Shown piece after piece: positions 12,617 through 23,710 of a DNA stretch of 64,000 nt. Numbering within the stretch: the stretch's first letter is position 1; each line of letters opens with the position of its first letter. Under the pieces are notes generated by a model, which did no database searches, was not told the DNA's origin, and was given only the letters and a program-made list of their open reading frames with translations. The position numbers and the translations under genes were made by a program. Source of the stretch: Eulemur rufifrons (Eukaryota > Chordata > Mammalia > Primates > Lemuridae); contig NC_090984.1 in assembly GCF_041146395.1 (NCBI RefSeq), positions 85,757,114-85,821,113 of the forward strand, in the 5' to 3' direction.

Positions 12617-12985
12617 TGTGAGGAGGATGCTCTGTGGCTAGCGAGTGCTCTGGTGCAGGCTTCAGAAATTGGAAGAAAAGGTGAGTGGCAGCAGGCAGGT
12701 GAGACATGCTCTTTATTGTCAGGGGGATAGAGCAGTGGCGAAAAGCATGGCCGAGAACATGCCGAGCGCTTATATTGGCTCTGAACAATAGCGGCAACGT
12801 GCCATGAGAAAGCGTGATCACATGGCTTCACACCGCAGGTAACACCTTTGTTACATGAGTATGCTGACTCATGCCTCCCCAGAAGGCCAGCTAACCAGGG
12901 GGGCTTGGCCACAAAAAATACTGCAGCAGCCATCTTAGTTTGGCCTAAGAAACCCATTGCCTATACAAATGCAGTTTCCCTTACA
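12617..12985 (-). repeat. 3' LTR of the endogenous retrovirus
   Basis: A 369-bp LTR with TG/CA ends. The plus strand shows 'tgctctttattgtc' at about 12707-12720, which on the minus strand gives an AATAAA poly(A) signal. It differs from the 5' LTR at roughly 35-40 positions. Confidence 0.92.
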
Positions 12986-12996
12986 TTCCACCCCCT
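12986..12996 (-). other. Retroviral polypurine tract
   Basis: On the minus strand AGGGGGTGGAA abuts the first base of the 3' LTR, exactly where the plus-strand primer of reverse transcription belongs. Confidence 0.85.
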
Positions 12997-13423
12997 AGGT
13001 AATAGGTTTCGTGGCCAACACATGGGCCCATAGGGAGGCCCGTTGGGCACAAATGCCACAACAACACAGGGAACAACACAGTATTACCAGACCACAGCCA
13101 GTAGCTCCTAACACTAAAAGGGTCCAACGCCAGGAGGACGAGAGACATTTCCACCATTGCTGTAGTGGGTCTCCAGTTAACTGTTGGATGGCCTGTACCT
13201 CACCATCAACTTCCTTCAATGCACAGGAAATATCCTCCTGGTGATCAGGTATATGAACATAACATTCAGTACGTATGACTGTACATGTGCCCCCTTGAGC
13301 TGCAGTGTGAAGATCAAGGGCCATGTACTTTTGCAAAACCACTTTTTTCATTTGGGTGACTTCACCCACCAGGAGGGTCAAGGCCTGCCTGGTTGGATTC
13401 AGGGCCCGAGCAGTATGCTCCAC
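12995..13423 (-). pseudogene. Endogenous retroviral env transmembrane remnant
   Basis: An open run of about 142 codons matches the transmembrane subunit of gamma-type retroviral envelopes. It contains LDLHTAAQGGTC, which corresponds to the conserved immunosuppressive-domain region, followed by a CX6C pair, then a linker and a hydrophobic anchor (WTLLVLGATGCGLVILCCSL) with a cysteine-rich short tail. The usual CX6CC box reads CX6C-Y, so the last cysteine is lost. The fusion peptide and surface subunit are not intact upstream: an in-frame stop lies just before this run and the region behind it joins RNase H text. It is a broken env, not a functional one. That a class III-like pol carries such an env is noteworthy. 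Confidence 0.85.
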
Positions 13424-13443
13424 TAGGGTATTTACTTTTATTT

Positions 13444-13864
13444 CTACCTTAATTGCTCCACCCTCAGGAGAAAAGATAGCTGCCAGGTAGAATCACCATG
13501 GAGTCCGTTTCTCTCGGTGCCAGCAGGAGAACACGGCATTCCAATTATGTGGTTTCTTGGTAAAGGTGGGGAGGACCTTCCCCAGAACTTCACATGCACC
13601 GTAAGTACACATTCCTGTTGAACGAGTGGGACGATAAAGCCACCCATACTGGGTGGTGCCCTACTAGCCAACCTTGGGCTTTCCATGTAGGTAACCAGAC
13701 AGTGAGGCCCTTAAACAAGCCCAGCTATCACTGCAGGCATGCAAAGGGGACAGCTCGTGCACGATCATCGTGCACAATTCAGCCCATTGGCTGTTCTGTC
13801 CCTGCCCTGTTTCAAACCAAGTTTCATTATGATTCATGCCTCCACAGGAGGGAGACTCCGTCCT
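13444..13864 (-). pseudogene. Pol/env junction with integrase deleted
   Basis: Minus-strand text passes from the tail of RNase H (phrases like FETGQGQNSQWAEL near 13780-13810) to sequence just upstream of the env transmembrane region. No HHCC zinc finger or DD35E integrase core is visible. The expected 1-kb integrase and most of env surface are therefore absent, a single internal deletion being the simplest reading. Several stops interrupt all frames. Confidence 0.55.
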
Positions 13865-13996
13865 TCAAGGTATGGGCTCTCTTTCCTGGATGGCTACTAC
13901 TGTCCATTGGGATGAGGGGCTGCAACTGGACCCGTTGGCATACCATGCCTCCACTGGAGGGGGACTCCGTCCTTCAAGGCATGGGCTCTTTTCCCT
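13835..13996. repeat. Tandem duplication, 109-bp period, inside the retroviral RNase H region
   Basis: A stretch of about 53 bases starting 'catgcctcca' at 13835 recurs at 13944 with few changes, both ending near 'gggctct..tttccct'. The 109-base period is not a multiple of three, so the duplication shifts the RNase H frame. Confidence 0.8.
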
Positions 13997-15369
13997 AGGT
14001 ATTACTGTGGTCTGAGGGTCAGCATCAGACACAAATTCAGCAGGATCCTGTACTGTCTGCAACTCTGCAGTTAAAGGGCTGGAGCTGAACTCTGTTCATT
14101 GCTCCAAGTAAGCTCCCCACTTCGCCAGAGTGGGTATCTGGGCTAAACCAATCATGGGCTGGTTATCCATGACCTCATCCATCCTGCTATGGGGTATGTG
14201 GTGTACACTAGCACCTAGACTGCCCAGTTATAGCTTCACAGGCCTGAAGGGCAGCATACACAGATGCCAGCTGTTTTTCCACCAAGGAATAGCATTCCTG
14301 GGGGACCTTCCAAGTCTGGGACCAAAACCAATGTGGACCTGCCACTTATGCTGGCATTGCCACAAACCCCAGCCCATCTCGCTTGAGTCAACTGTCACAT
14401 CGAGGTCAAATGGCTGTCTGCGGTCCACTACTTGTAGCATCTGGGCATGTGCAACAGCCCTCTTGGCTGCCATAAAAGAGGCCTCTGCCTCCAGGGACCA
14501 GTTCCACTGTGACCACTTTTTCACAATGAATGCAATGGCCGCAACAGTTGGGCAAAGTGGGGAATGAATATAGGCCAGTACCCCAAAAGCCCCACAAACA
14601 CTTGTAACTGTTTCACTCTAGTGGGCTGGGGGAAGCCTTGAATCTTATCGATAACTGCCTCAGGGATTGCTTTTGTCTTGCCTGACCAGACAACACCCAA
14701 GAATTTGACCGACAGGCCAGGTCCCTGGACTTTGGAGTCATTCACCACCCAACCCCATTGTTCCAAGAAGGTTTGAAGACTGGAGGTGGCTTCTTCTAGA
14801 TCTGTAAGGGAATCAGAGGTTAACATTATATCATCAATGTAATGAAACAGAAATACTGAGGATGGCCAACTCCATGTGGCCAAATCCTGTGCTACCAAAC
14901 CATGACATATGGTTGGGCTGTGGAGGTAACCTTGTGGCAACACCACAAATGTCCACTGTCGTCCTTCCCATGTGAAGGCAAACTGGTCTAGACTGTCCAT
15001 GGCTATGTCCATGGAGAAAAAGGCATTGGTAAGGTCTACTACCTAGCGGTACTGTCCAAGCACCAAAATCAGTTGATCCATCAGATCCAGTATAGACGGC
15101 ACCGCAGCATGCAGTGGGGGAGTCACTTTATTCAGCTCCTGGCAGTTTACTGTCCTTCTCCAAGTTCCTTCCAGTTTCTTAACTGGCCAAACAGGAGAGT
15201 TGAATGGACTGTGAGCCAGGCACACTATGCCATCCTTTTCCAGCTGCAACATGGTTTGTGAAATTCCTTCGTGTACACCCCGCCCCTCCCCTGGGCAAAC
15301 AATACTGTTGGGTGTGTACCACATGGCAAGGTGTGGGCAGAACCTGCGGTGGATGATGGGGGTGGCCAC
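13865..15369 (-). pseudogene. Endogenous retroviral pol: reverse transcriptase and partial RNase H
   Basis: Reverse transcriptase text is clear: SPFNSPVWPVKK and LNKVTPPLHAAVPSILDL in the fingers, LPQGYLHSPTICH in the palm, then the catalytic box YIDD at 14830-14841 and VKFLGVVW in the thumb side. A TAG at 15043-15045 interrupts the same frame between fingers and palm. The connection domain (14228-14524) has frame changes, and RNase H begins with AWYANGSS near 13950, where the first catalytic aspartate of the usual DGSS is asparagine. LPQGY with HYIDDIML resembles HERV-L/HERV-S class III pol. No functional polymerase can be made. Confidence 0.88.
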
Positions 15370-15379
15370 GCACCACTGG

Positions 15380-15679
15380 CTTCACAACCCTAACCTGGAG
15401 GCGGAACTCACCTGCAGAGGTGGTTAGGGTTAAGCCACGCAGAATGTCCATACCCAGAATATATTCCTTTCTGGGGGACACACACACAGTGAACGGCCTG
15501 GGAACCAAATGCCCTATCCCCAATAGAATAGTCACTTGCTTAACTTCAACAGTTTGCCCACCATAGCCATCTATGTGGGCTGTCTGTCCAGCAAACCACT
15601 CAGGGTTTCCACAGATTAGGGAGCAGTCAGCTCCCGTGTCCACCAAGGCCAAAACCTGCTGACATTCATAGGGGACCAA
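15380..15679 (-). pseudogene. Endogenous retroviral protease
   Basis: Aspartic protease remnant. The active-site triad DTG is at about 15632-15640 within LALVDTGADCSLICG, and the C-terminal conserved stretch reads YILGMDILRGL. The frame then passes into the wrong frame over the start of reverse transcriptase, so one frameshift near 15370 separates it from pol. The upstream junction to gag also changes frame. Confidence 0.85.
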
Positions 15680-15699
15680 TGAATATCAAGTTCCACATG

Positions 15700-17090
15700 C
15701 GACCTCCAGTCATCCAGGGTGCCCTCTAACCGGGTGCCTTGGCCTACCCCCTAGTCTATATCAAAGAGGGGGGCTTCAACCATAAAATCTTGAAGCTGCA
15801 CATTGTGGGTCTCTCTGCCGGGCGTCTCAGCTCCCCACCTCTTGGGTGCTTTCATGAATTGCTGGTGGTGAGCCAGCTGATTCCACAAAGCCAGCAATAC
15901 CTCATTAGGCTGTTTATCACACCTTCAGGGCCCCTTGTACTGCCTTCTTCTGCAAGGGGCCCTGAGCTCGCGGGCCCTTCTTGGGTCCTTGTAACATACA
16001 CACTTGTCCCTTCCCGCTTTCCACTCTTCGGCATCGCCCAGAGCCACCATGGCAGTGGTGACCTCATGTATCCGCTTCCCCACATAGGGAGTGAGCACAG
16101 CTGCCAGTGAACCAAATGAACTGGGGGGGAGCTGTGGCTAAGATTAGGTCGCGCATGCGTGTAGTGAAGCCTCCTCATTGGGCACCACCGGTTATCTACA
16201 GCAAAAATGGCTTGGCGCATTTCCCAACTCCCAAAGAATCTGAATTAAGTCCGTGTATGAAGTCCACTTACTCACAGTTTCTGGTAGCTCTCCGGTGTCA
16301 TCCCATACCGTGGGGGCGGCAGCCATAAGCCATTCAAGCAAGGAGTGTGCGCTCTCGCCATGGCGACCACTTATCTGTAGCCTCTGCCTCAGGGAAGGAC
16401 GTATAGTTATGGAGGCCAATTGCTCCACCTCCCTTGGGGAGCACAGGACACTATCCGTCCTTCATCCCATAACGGCAACAACCAGGCAGGCACAGTCTCC
16501 CCAGGACGCTGCCTGCACTGTTTTCCCAGCTCTGCGAGGGTGTAGGCAGAGTGAGAGATACGCTCCATTACGGTAGGCTCACCCTGAGTCACCCCCTCAC
16601 CAAGCCCCATGGGCTGTGCCTGCTCCATTTTCTGTTTTACGACCAGGCGGGCTCTCAGCACAGGGCGAGCCCCCCCCCGCCCCTCCCCCCAGTTTCCTGC
16701 ATACTTGCAGTTTCGTCAGCATCCAAGGTTGGACAGCTGGTTAACTCTTTCTCCAACTCCTGCAGGTGGGCTTCCAAATTTTCCTCTGTCTCTTGTAACT
16801 CCCTTACCTGGGCTTCTCACTGCAGGGCATCTTTATGCTGCTCCTGGAGAGCTGTAAAGAGCCAGCCCACCTGACCAGCCGCTGCTTGCTCCCTGGGCAG
16901 CAGCGACTCCTCCAAGGCCTTCAAGGCCTTTTCCAGGGTGGCAGGTGTACATTCTATCTGCTCCCATCCTGTGGCAGGGGCCCACGACATGAGGACCACC
17001 GCCACTGGCTGCCACAAGCCTGTAGGAGGCCACATGTCCTCCCCTGCTGGGGGGGAGGGGACACTTACCCCTCCGGATCCTGCGGACTCT
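15700..17090 (-). pseudogene. Endogenous retroviral gag, broken
   Basis: Lies between the primer-binding site and protease. The N-terminal part (16817-17090) contains glutamate/leucine-rich text (LEKALKALEESLLPRE) and continues with likely coiled coil. The capsid part (16407-16661) has YTLAELGKQCRQRPGETVPA followed by W..PLWDEG, a phrase I associate with class III gag capsids. It changes frame near 16420 into TVWDDTGELPETVSKWTSYT. I see no convincing CCHC zinc knuckle. Frameshifts at several points make it a pseudogene. Confidence 0.7.
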
Positions 17091-17094
17091 GCCA
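17077..17094 (-). other. Retroviral primer-binding site, serine-tRNA-like
   Basis: On the minus strand TGGCAGAGTCCGCAGGAT starts two bases after the 5' LTR. It begins with TGG as required, and 15 of 18 positions fit the 3' end of a serine tRNA as I remember it (ends CTGCCGACTACGCCA). HERV-S is the known serine-primed human family. Confidence 0.6.
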
Positions 17095-17096
17095 AG

Positions 17097-17466
17097 TGTG
17101 AGGGGGATGCTCTGTGGCTAGCGAGCGCTCTGGTGCAGGCTTCAGAAATTGGAAGAAAAGGCGAGTGGCAGCAGGCAGGTGAGATATGCTCTTTATTGTT
17201 GGGGGGATACAGCAGTGGCGAAAAGCATGGACGAGATCATGGCATGAGCTTACCTATGGCCCTGAACAGTAGTGGCAACATGCCATGAGAAAGCGGGATC
17301 TCATGGGTTCACACAGCAGATAACACCTTGGTTACATAAGTGTGCTGACTCATGCCTCCCAGGAAGGCCAGCTAACCAGGGGGGCTGGGCCAGAAAAAAC
17401 ACTGCGACAGCCATCTTAGTTTGGCCTAAGAAACCTGTTGCCTATACAAATGCAGTTTCCCTTACA
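17097..17466 (-). repeat. 5' LTR of the endogenous retrovirus
   Basis: A 370-bp LTR, direct copy of 12617-12985, with TG/CA ends and the same 'tgctctttattgtt' polyadenylation context. Flanked on the outside by CGTAC (17467-17471). Confidence 0.92.
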
Positions 17467-17474
17467 CGTACATA

Positions 17475-18220
17475 TACATGTAAATGCACTTTAAAAACAA
17501 CAGCAGCATGCATTCTGTGTTAAGCGCAATTTTATGTAAGAAGAAAAGTTTTGTTGAGATGACTGTTGACTTTCAAGAACTTTTAAATTCTGAGGTCTAT
17601 ACAAAGATCTTAAAATGATCGTCAAATAAAGTACATTTTAGAGTTTCTTAACGGTTAATTCAGTCAAAAATATAATTTTGGAAAGATGATATCCATTCAG
17701 AGTTACAAAATATAAATCTAAATGGTACTAACTTTTCTAATTTCTAAGTTATTATTTGAGTTCACCATGTTATTTGAAGACTCTAAACCTAGCCTTAATG
17801 TGAAAAAGACAAGTAAACATTCACCTCAAATATTTCTTAAGAAAATGTGAATTCCACATAGTGAGAATCATGTTTTGACTTTTTTTGTGGTCATAGACAG
17901 GTGGTAAGGAGGGACCCTTAAACACAGCTGTGCATGAAAGCACTGGGCCTGCTGACACGTAGATGCTGATCAGGTGGCCGACGCTTGGTCCCGGATTCTG
18001 CATTTCCAACGAGCTCCCAGGTGAAGCTCAGACTTCTCAGCAGACCATTTTTTGAGCAGCAAGGACTAGAACAGAGGGGAGACCCAAACAGGAAAATGCC
18101 TGCGTAGCCCTTATGCTTCATTTTAACTTACTTTAAATTGTAAAAGAAACACGTTTATGATATAAACTTTATGTATTGCAAAAACATATAACTCCCTTAA
18201 TGACTATCATTTACAGAATG
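17475..18220. other. No recognised feature
   Basis: AT-rich sequence after the provirus. Frames near 17821-18121 on the minus strand are not protein-like. Confidence 0.4.
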
Positions 18221-18224
18221 AAAA

Positions 18225-18400
18225 ATAATATCCACTAATTTTATTTCTGTTTATTGAGCTTTAAGTGATTTACATGCATAATCTGATTTAACCCTCAGAC
18301 AAGGAGGGACATGCTATTGTTAGCCCCATTTTACAGAAAAGGGAACGATAGCTGACAGGGATTAGCTTGCTCAAAATCAGAGGATGGCAGAGCTAGGATT
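18225..18400 (-). repeat. MIR, antisense
   Basis: Contains 'agccccattttacagaaaag' and 'ggatggcagagctaggattc', the reverse complement of MIR. Confidence 0.7.
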
Positions 18401-18681
18401 CAAAGCAGCGTTGTTTGTGAGGACTGAATGCAAAGCTTTTAGGGCAGTGCCTGCCGCACAGAGAGTGGTTACTGCTGTCACCTATTGCATGGTCCCCACT
18501 GCTAACCGCTAACCGCTCCTTCACATTGTTGCTCGCCCCTCTCTCTGAGTTCCTCATTAGTATACTCAGGAGTGCTTTTCTTTGAAGAGCTCAAATGTTC
18601 TACTGGTGGAATTTAGTTAATCCTCATAAATCTCTTTAAATGCTGGCCAGGAATTCAGGCATTGTGGCTTTGTTTTTGTTT

Positions 18682-19800
18682 TTAATTAATAAATTTTATT
18701 TTTTTAGAACAGTTATTAGGCTCACAAGAAAGTTGAGTGAAAGTATAGAGAGTTCCCATGTACCCCTGTCCCCATGTACACACAGGCTCCTCTGCTGTCA
18801 CCATCCCCCACCAGAGAGGTACATTTGTTACAAGTGATGAGCCTACATTGACACACCATTATCACCCACAATCCGTAGTTCACCTTAGGGTTCACTCTTG
18901 GTGATGTACATTCTATGGGTTTTGACAAACGTATAATGACATGTATCCACCATTATAGTTCCATATAGAATAGTTTCACTGCCCTAAAAATCCTCTGCGC
19001 TCCGCCTATTCATACCTCTCTCCCTCCAATCCCTGAAAACCATTGATCTTTTCACTGTCTCCATAGTTTTGCCTTTGCCAGAATGTCACATAGTTGGAAT
19101 CATAAAGTATATAGCCTTTTCAGATTGGCTTCTTTCACTTAGGAATATGCATTTAAGTTTCCTCCATACCTTTTCGTGGCTTGACAGCTCATTTCTATTT
19201 ACAGCCAAAAAATCTTCCATTGTCTAGATGTATCGCCATCAGTTCACCTACTGAAAGACATCTTGGTTGTGTCCAAGTTTTGGCGATTATAAATAAAGTT
19301 GCTATAAACACCTATGTGCGGGTTTTTGTGTAGACATAATTTTTCAGTTCATTTGAGTAAATACCAAGGAATGTGATAGCTGGTAAGAATATGTTTAATT
19401 TTGTAAGAAACTGCCAAATTGCTTTCCAAAGTGGCTGTACTATTTTGCATTCCCAACAGCAATGAATGAGAGTTCCTGTTGCTCCACAACCTTGTCAGCA
19501 CTTGGTGGTGTCAGTGTTTTGGATTTGGGACATTCTAATAGGTGTGTAGCAGTACCTCATTGTTTTAATTTGCAATCCCCTAATGACATATGATATTGAG
19601 CATCTTTTCATATGCTTACTTGCTATCTGTATACCTCCTTTGTTTAGGTCTTTTGCCCATTATAAAATCAGATTGTTTTCTTATTGTTGAATTTGAGTTC
19701 TTTGTATATTTTGGATAACAGTCCTTCATCAGGTGTACCTTTTGCAAATACTTTCTCCTACTCTGTGGCTTATTTTCTCATTTTCTTGATTCGTTTATTT
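18682..19800 (-). mobile_element. L1M (MB-type) 3' end
   Basis: Over 1.1 kb in antisense. It begins with 'aataaattttatttttttag' and includes 'agagagttcccatgtacccc', 'gtaataatgtatccacca'-type text, 'ctccatagttttgcctttgc' and 'aataggtgtgtagcagtacc'. This covers the 3' UTR and the last part of ORF2. It is the same subfamily type as the sense copy at 35695-36318. Confidence 0.8.
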
Positions 19801-20100
19801 TCAACCTGTTGCTTTTTCATATAACAGTACATCTTATACTCCAATAATTTTCATATCAGGCTGTATTGTGAGAGGTCTGCTTACTTGGTGTACATACTGT
19901 GGACACAGGCTGGTGCTCTTAGGTTCATACAACTATTTGTAATAATACTTATAGACATTCTTTACTTAGGACTTTGAAAAACAAGAGGAAGAATAGTTGA
20001 AAGGATTGAATCTATACCATGGAATGAATCATATACAGGTATAGGTTAGGTATAACTATTAAGATATATGCTGTGTACAGAGTTATAATAATTTTCAAGT

Positions 20101-20440
<340 letters not shown>

Positions 20441-20544
20441 CTAATTTTCAAGTATTATTAAATGTGACTCTTTAATTTCTATTTTATGCAGAGCACTTAT
20501 CTCTAGCACAAATAATATGTTTTTGGTTACTTATATTCTACTGA

Positions 20545-20690
20545 CTCCAAAAAAATATAAGTTCCAGGAATACAGGGACTTTGTTTAGTTCACTAATGTG
20601 AGCCCAAGACAGTGTCTGGCACATAGGAGGCTGTGTATTGATATATGGTGAACAAATTTGAATGAATTTATGAATAAATGACTCCGAGGT
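20545..20690 (+). repeat. L2 3'-end fragment
   Basis: Phrases 'acagggactttgtttagttc' and 'agtgtctggcacataggagg' match the L2 3' end. Confidence 0.65.
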
Positions 20691-21300
20691 CCCGTGTCCT
20701 TCAGATAGTGAAGAGACCCTAAGGCAGCTGTGGCTAAGGGAACTGTGTCTGCCTTGGTTCTGGGCCATTCTCTTCTCTGTCTGTCTTCAAACCTGACTAT
20801 AGCAAGTGATGACTGCATTTCTTTCCACTGTTGAGAGCAGGAACGCTAATTGTAAGAAATCCTTGGTTCCCCTGTCTAAAATTGCTCAGAGTGTGGACTT
20901 AAAGTACAGAGCATCCAAGACCTGCACTTTTATGGCTCTAGTTATAATATATATGACTCAAATTCTGCAAAATGCTTGCCACAGCTGCCAGGAAATGCCC
21001 CTAAGTGCTCCCATCAAGTGCCTTCTGCAAGCACTGTGACAGGCGGAAGAGAACAGCTTCCAATCTTGGGCGGCCTGGAAGACTCTCCATCCTACTCCGG
21101 CCAAGGAGACTTCCTCCCCATTGTCACCTTGGCTATCATAACTGCTGGACAAAAAATAAAAGCCATTACCTTGCTGGGTTGCTATTTACTCACACCAGGT
21201 ATATATATGGTATATTAGGCAGTTACATAGTAGAAGATACTCAGTATATGCTAATAGAGTCATTAAGTCTGATTAATATTATTATATTTAGGGTTAACAG
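20691..21300. other. No recognised feature
   Basis: Moderate GC with overlapping short open frames on both strands (20585-21304). None shows a known domain or splice support. Confidence 0.35.
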
Positions 21301-21303
21301 TTA

Positions 21304-21655
<352 letters not shown>

Positions 21656-21659
21656 ATTA

Positions 21660-22497
21660 GGAAAATTATATTACACCAAAGAAGATATACAAATGGTCAA
21701 TAAACATGAAAAGATGCTCAACATTACTGATTATTGGGGAAATGCAAATCAAAACCACAGTGAGATACCACGTCACATCCATTAGCATGGCTGTATAAAA
21801 AAAAGGAGGGAGAGAGTAACAAGTGTTGGTGAGAATGTGGAGAAATTGAAACCTTTGTGCTTTGCTGGTAAGAATGTAAAATGGTATGGCAGTTCCTCAA
21901 AAAATTAAACATAGAATTACCATATGGTCCAGAAATTCCAATTCTGGGTAGACACACACACACGCGCACACACAAATCAAAAGCAGAGATTCAAACAGAT
22001 ATTTGTATATCAGTGTTCATAGCAGCATCATTCACAGTAGCAAAATGTAATCAACCCAAAAGTCCATTGAGGGATGAATGGATAAACCAAATGTGGTCTA
22101 TGCACACAATGGAATATTATTTAGCCTTAAAAAGGAATAAAATTCTGATACATTCTATAACATGGATAAACCTTGAAGACATCATGCAAGTAAAATAAGC
22201 CAGTTACAAAGGACAAATATTGTATGATTCGACTTATATGAGGTACCTAGAATAATCAAATGCCTTTCTTCATAGAGACAGAAAGTGGAATAATGGATAA
22301 AGGAGTTGGGGACAGGGGACAATGAGATGCATTGTTAAATGTACACAGAGTTTCATTTTGGGGTAATGGAAAAGATTTGGAGATGGATAGTGGCAATGGC
22401 TACACAACAGTATGAATGTACTTAATGCCCTAACCTGTATGCTTAAAATGGTTAAAATGTGAAATTTTATGTTATGTATATTTTACCACAAAAAAGC
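21660..22497 (+). mobile_element. L1M 3' end (MC/MD-type)
   Basis: Sense L1: 'agaagatatacaaatggtca', 'caaatcaaaaccacagtgag', 'aatggaatattatttagcct', then 3' UTR ending 'tatgtatattttaccaca'. Includes a CA-rich stretch at 21953-21974. ORF2 text is degraded. Confidence 0.8.
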
Positions 22498-22589
22498 CCC
22501 CCCAGATTCCATTATATGCATTTGGATCTGACTAATCTATCTCCATATTAAAAATGTAAATGAAAAAGAAGTAACAATAGTATAAATAC

Positions 22590-22815
22590 TCATACTTACT
22601 CTTTGTCAGGCTCTTTTCTAAGAGCTTGGTATATATTGGTTCAGTCCTCCCACCACCGCCGAGACAGCTTCTGTTACCACGTCCAATTTACTGCCAAAGA
22701 AAGGCAGAGAAAGGACAAGTAACTTGCCAAGGGTCACACAACTAGTAAATGGTGAAGCCAAATCAAGCCTGGGCCGCCTAGAGAGACTGTCCCCTTAACC
22801 ACTGTGACACACTGC
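22590..22815 (-). repeat. MIR, antisense
   Basis: Contains 'acttgccaagggtcacacaa' and 'ccccttaaccactgtgacac', the reverse complement of MIR. Confidence 0.7.
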
Positions 22816-22819
22816 CTCT

Positions 22820-23460
22820 CTGATCCTGTAACCCGTATCGGTGAGGATGAAGCAGCTAACCGAATGTGATCTGCTGCTGCTGCTCTTTCATTCCCTCATT
22901 TGACAAGCTCTGACCTTCGAGAAGGCCCAAGGCCTTTGAGCAGTGAGGAATAGATTATTCTAAACTATCCCTGTGATTGGACTCGCAGATTGTTAAACAC
23001 TGATGTGCGCCTCGCATGGGGATCCTCTGGGATATGCTTAATTTTTAAATTACGACGTGAGCATTTCATTTTGTATTAGCTGGTACACAGTAAATGGAGC
23101 AAGCGGAAGCCAGCTGATTTCCAGAGGGACAGAACACTGGAAAGCCGCAACTGAGAGTCATTCCTTCCTTCCACTTTGTGACGTTCTGGCACTGAAGTGC
23201 AGGAATCAGTGCTGATGGGCCCTCCCAGCCCGCCATCGCTGGGGGACAGCACTCCAGAGAGGCGAGCAGGGGTCAGTAGGGAGCTGGGGTGTACCCTGGA
23301 AATTAGCCCCCAGGAGTCTTGGTCCTAGCTGAGCTTTGCTGTGATTTCAGGGTCTCTCATCCCCATCACCTAAGACTAGGGGAATTGAGTCCGACCATCA
23401 TATTTGAAATTACTTCTCCATATAAGAGCTATTATCTGTGAAACTTTTCAACTTTTTCTT
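22820..23460. other. No recognised feature
   Basis: Mixed composition, GC-richer around 23200-23300. No exon with paired splice sites seen. Confidence 0.35.
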
Positions 23461-23469
23461 GAGATAATA

Positions 23470-23710
23470 AGAAGAGCCAGTGTTGAGAGCTTACTACATG
23501 CCGGGCATTGTGCTAAACACTTTATGTATCTTATCTCATTTCAACCTCACCACAACTCTCTCAGGGAGGTACTGTTCTCACCTGCACTTTACAGGCAGGG
23601 AGGCCCAGAAAGGTTAAGAAACTGCCCAAGTCCACACAAAGAGACAGAGCCAGGATTCAAACCCAGGTCTTTCTGAATCTCTTGCCTGCACCCTTAACTG
23701 CTAAATTATG
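23470..23710 (-). repeat. MIR, antisense
   Basis: Contains 'tactacatgccgggcattgt', 'aggttaagaaactgcccaag' and 'aggattcaaacccaggtctt'. A well-preserved, nearly full-length MIR. Confidence 0.8.

Larger units (their letters stand above)
12617..17466 (-). mobile_element. Endogenous retrovirus with both LTRs, class III-like pol
   Basis: A 4.85-kb provirus lies on the minus strand between two LTRs of about 370 bp that start TG and end CA. The flanks carry the 5-bp duplication CGTAC (12612-12616 and 17467-17471), so it is an insertion and not a rearranged pair. The internal 4.1 kb holds, in order on the minus strand, a primer-binding site, gag, protease, reverse transcriptase, partial RNase H, env transmembrane remnant and polypurine tract. 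Every gene is broken by stops or frameshifts. Integrase and most env surface sequence are missing. Five-base duplication, a serine-like primer site and pol text point to the spuma-like class III group (HERV-L/HERV-S relatives). The LTRs differ by about 10% by eye, so it is an old, inactive copy. Confidence 0.9.

Noticed and set aside
16253..17288. Plus-strand open frames over the provirus
   Set aside because: Antisense shadows of gag; the minus strand carries recognisable retroviral motifs.
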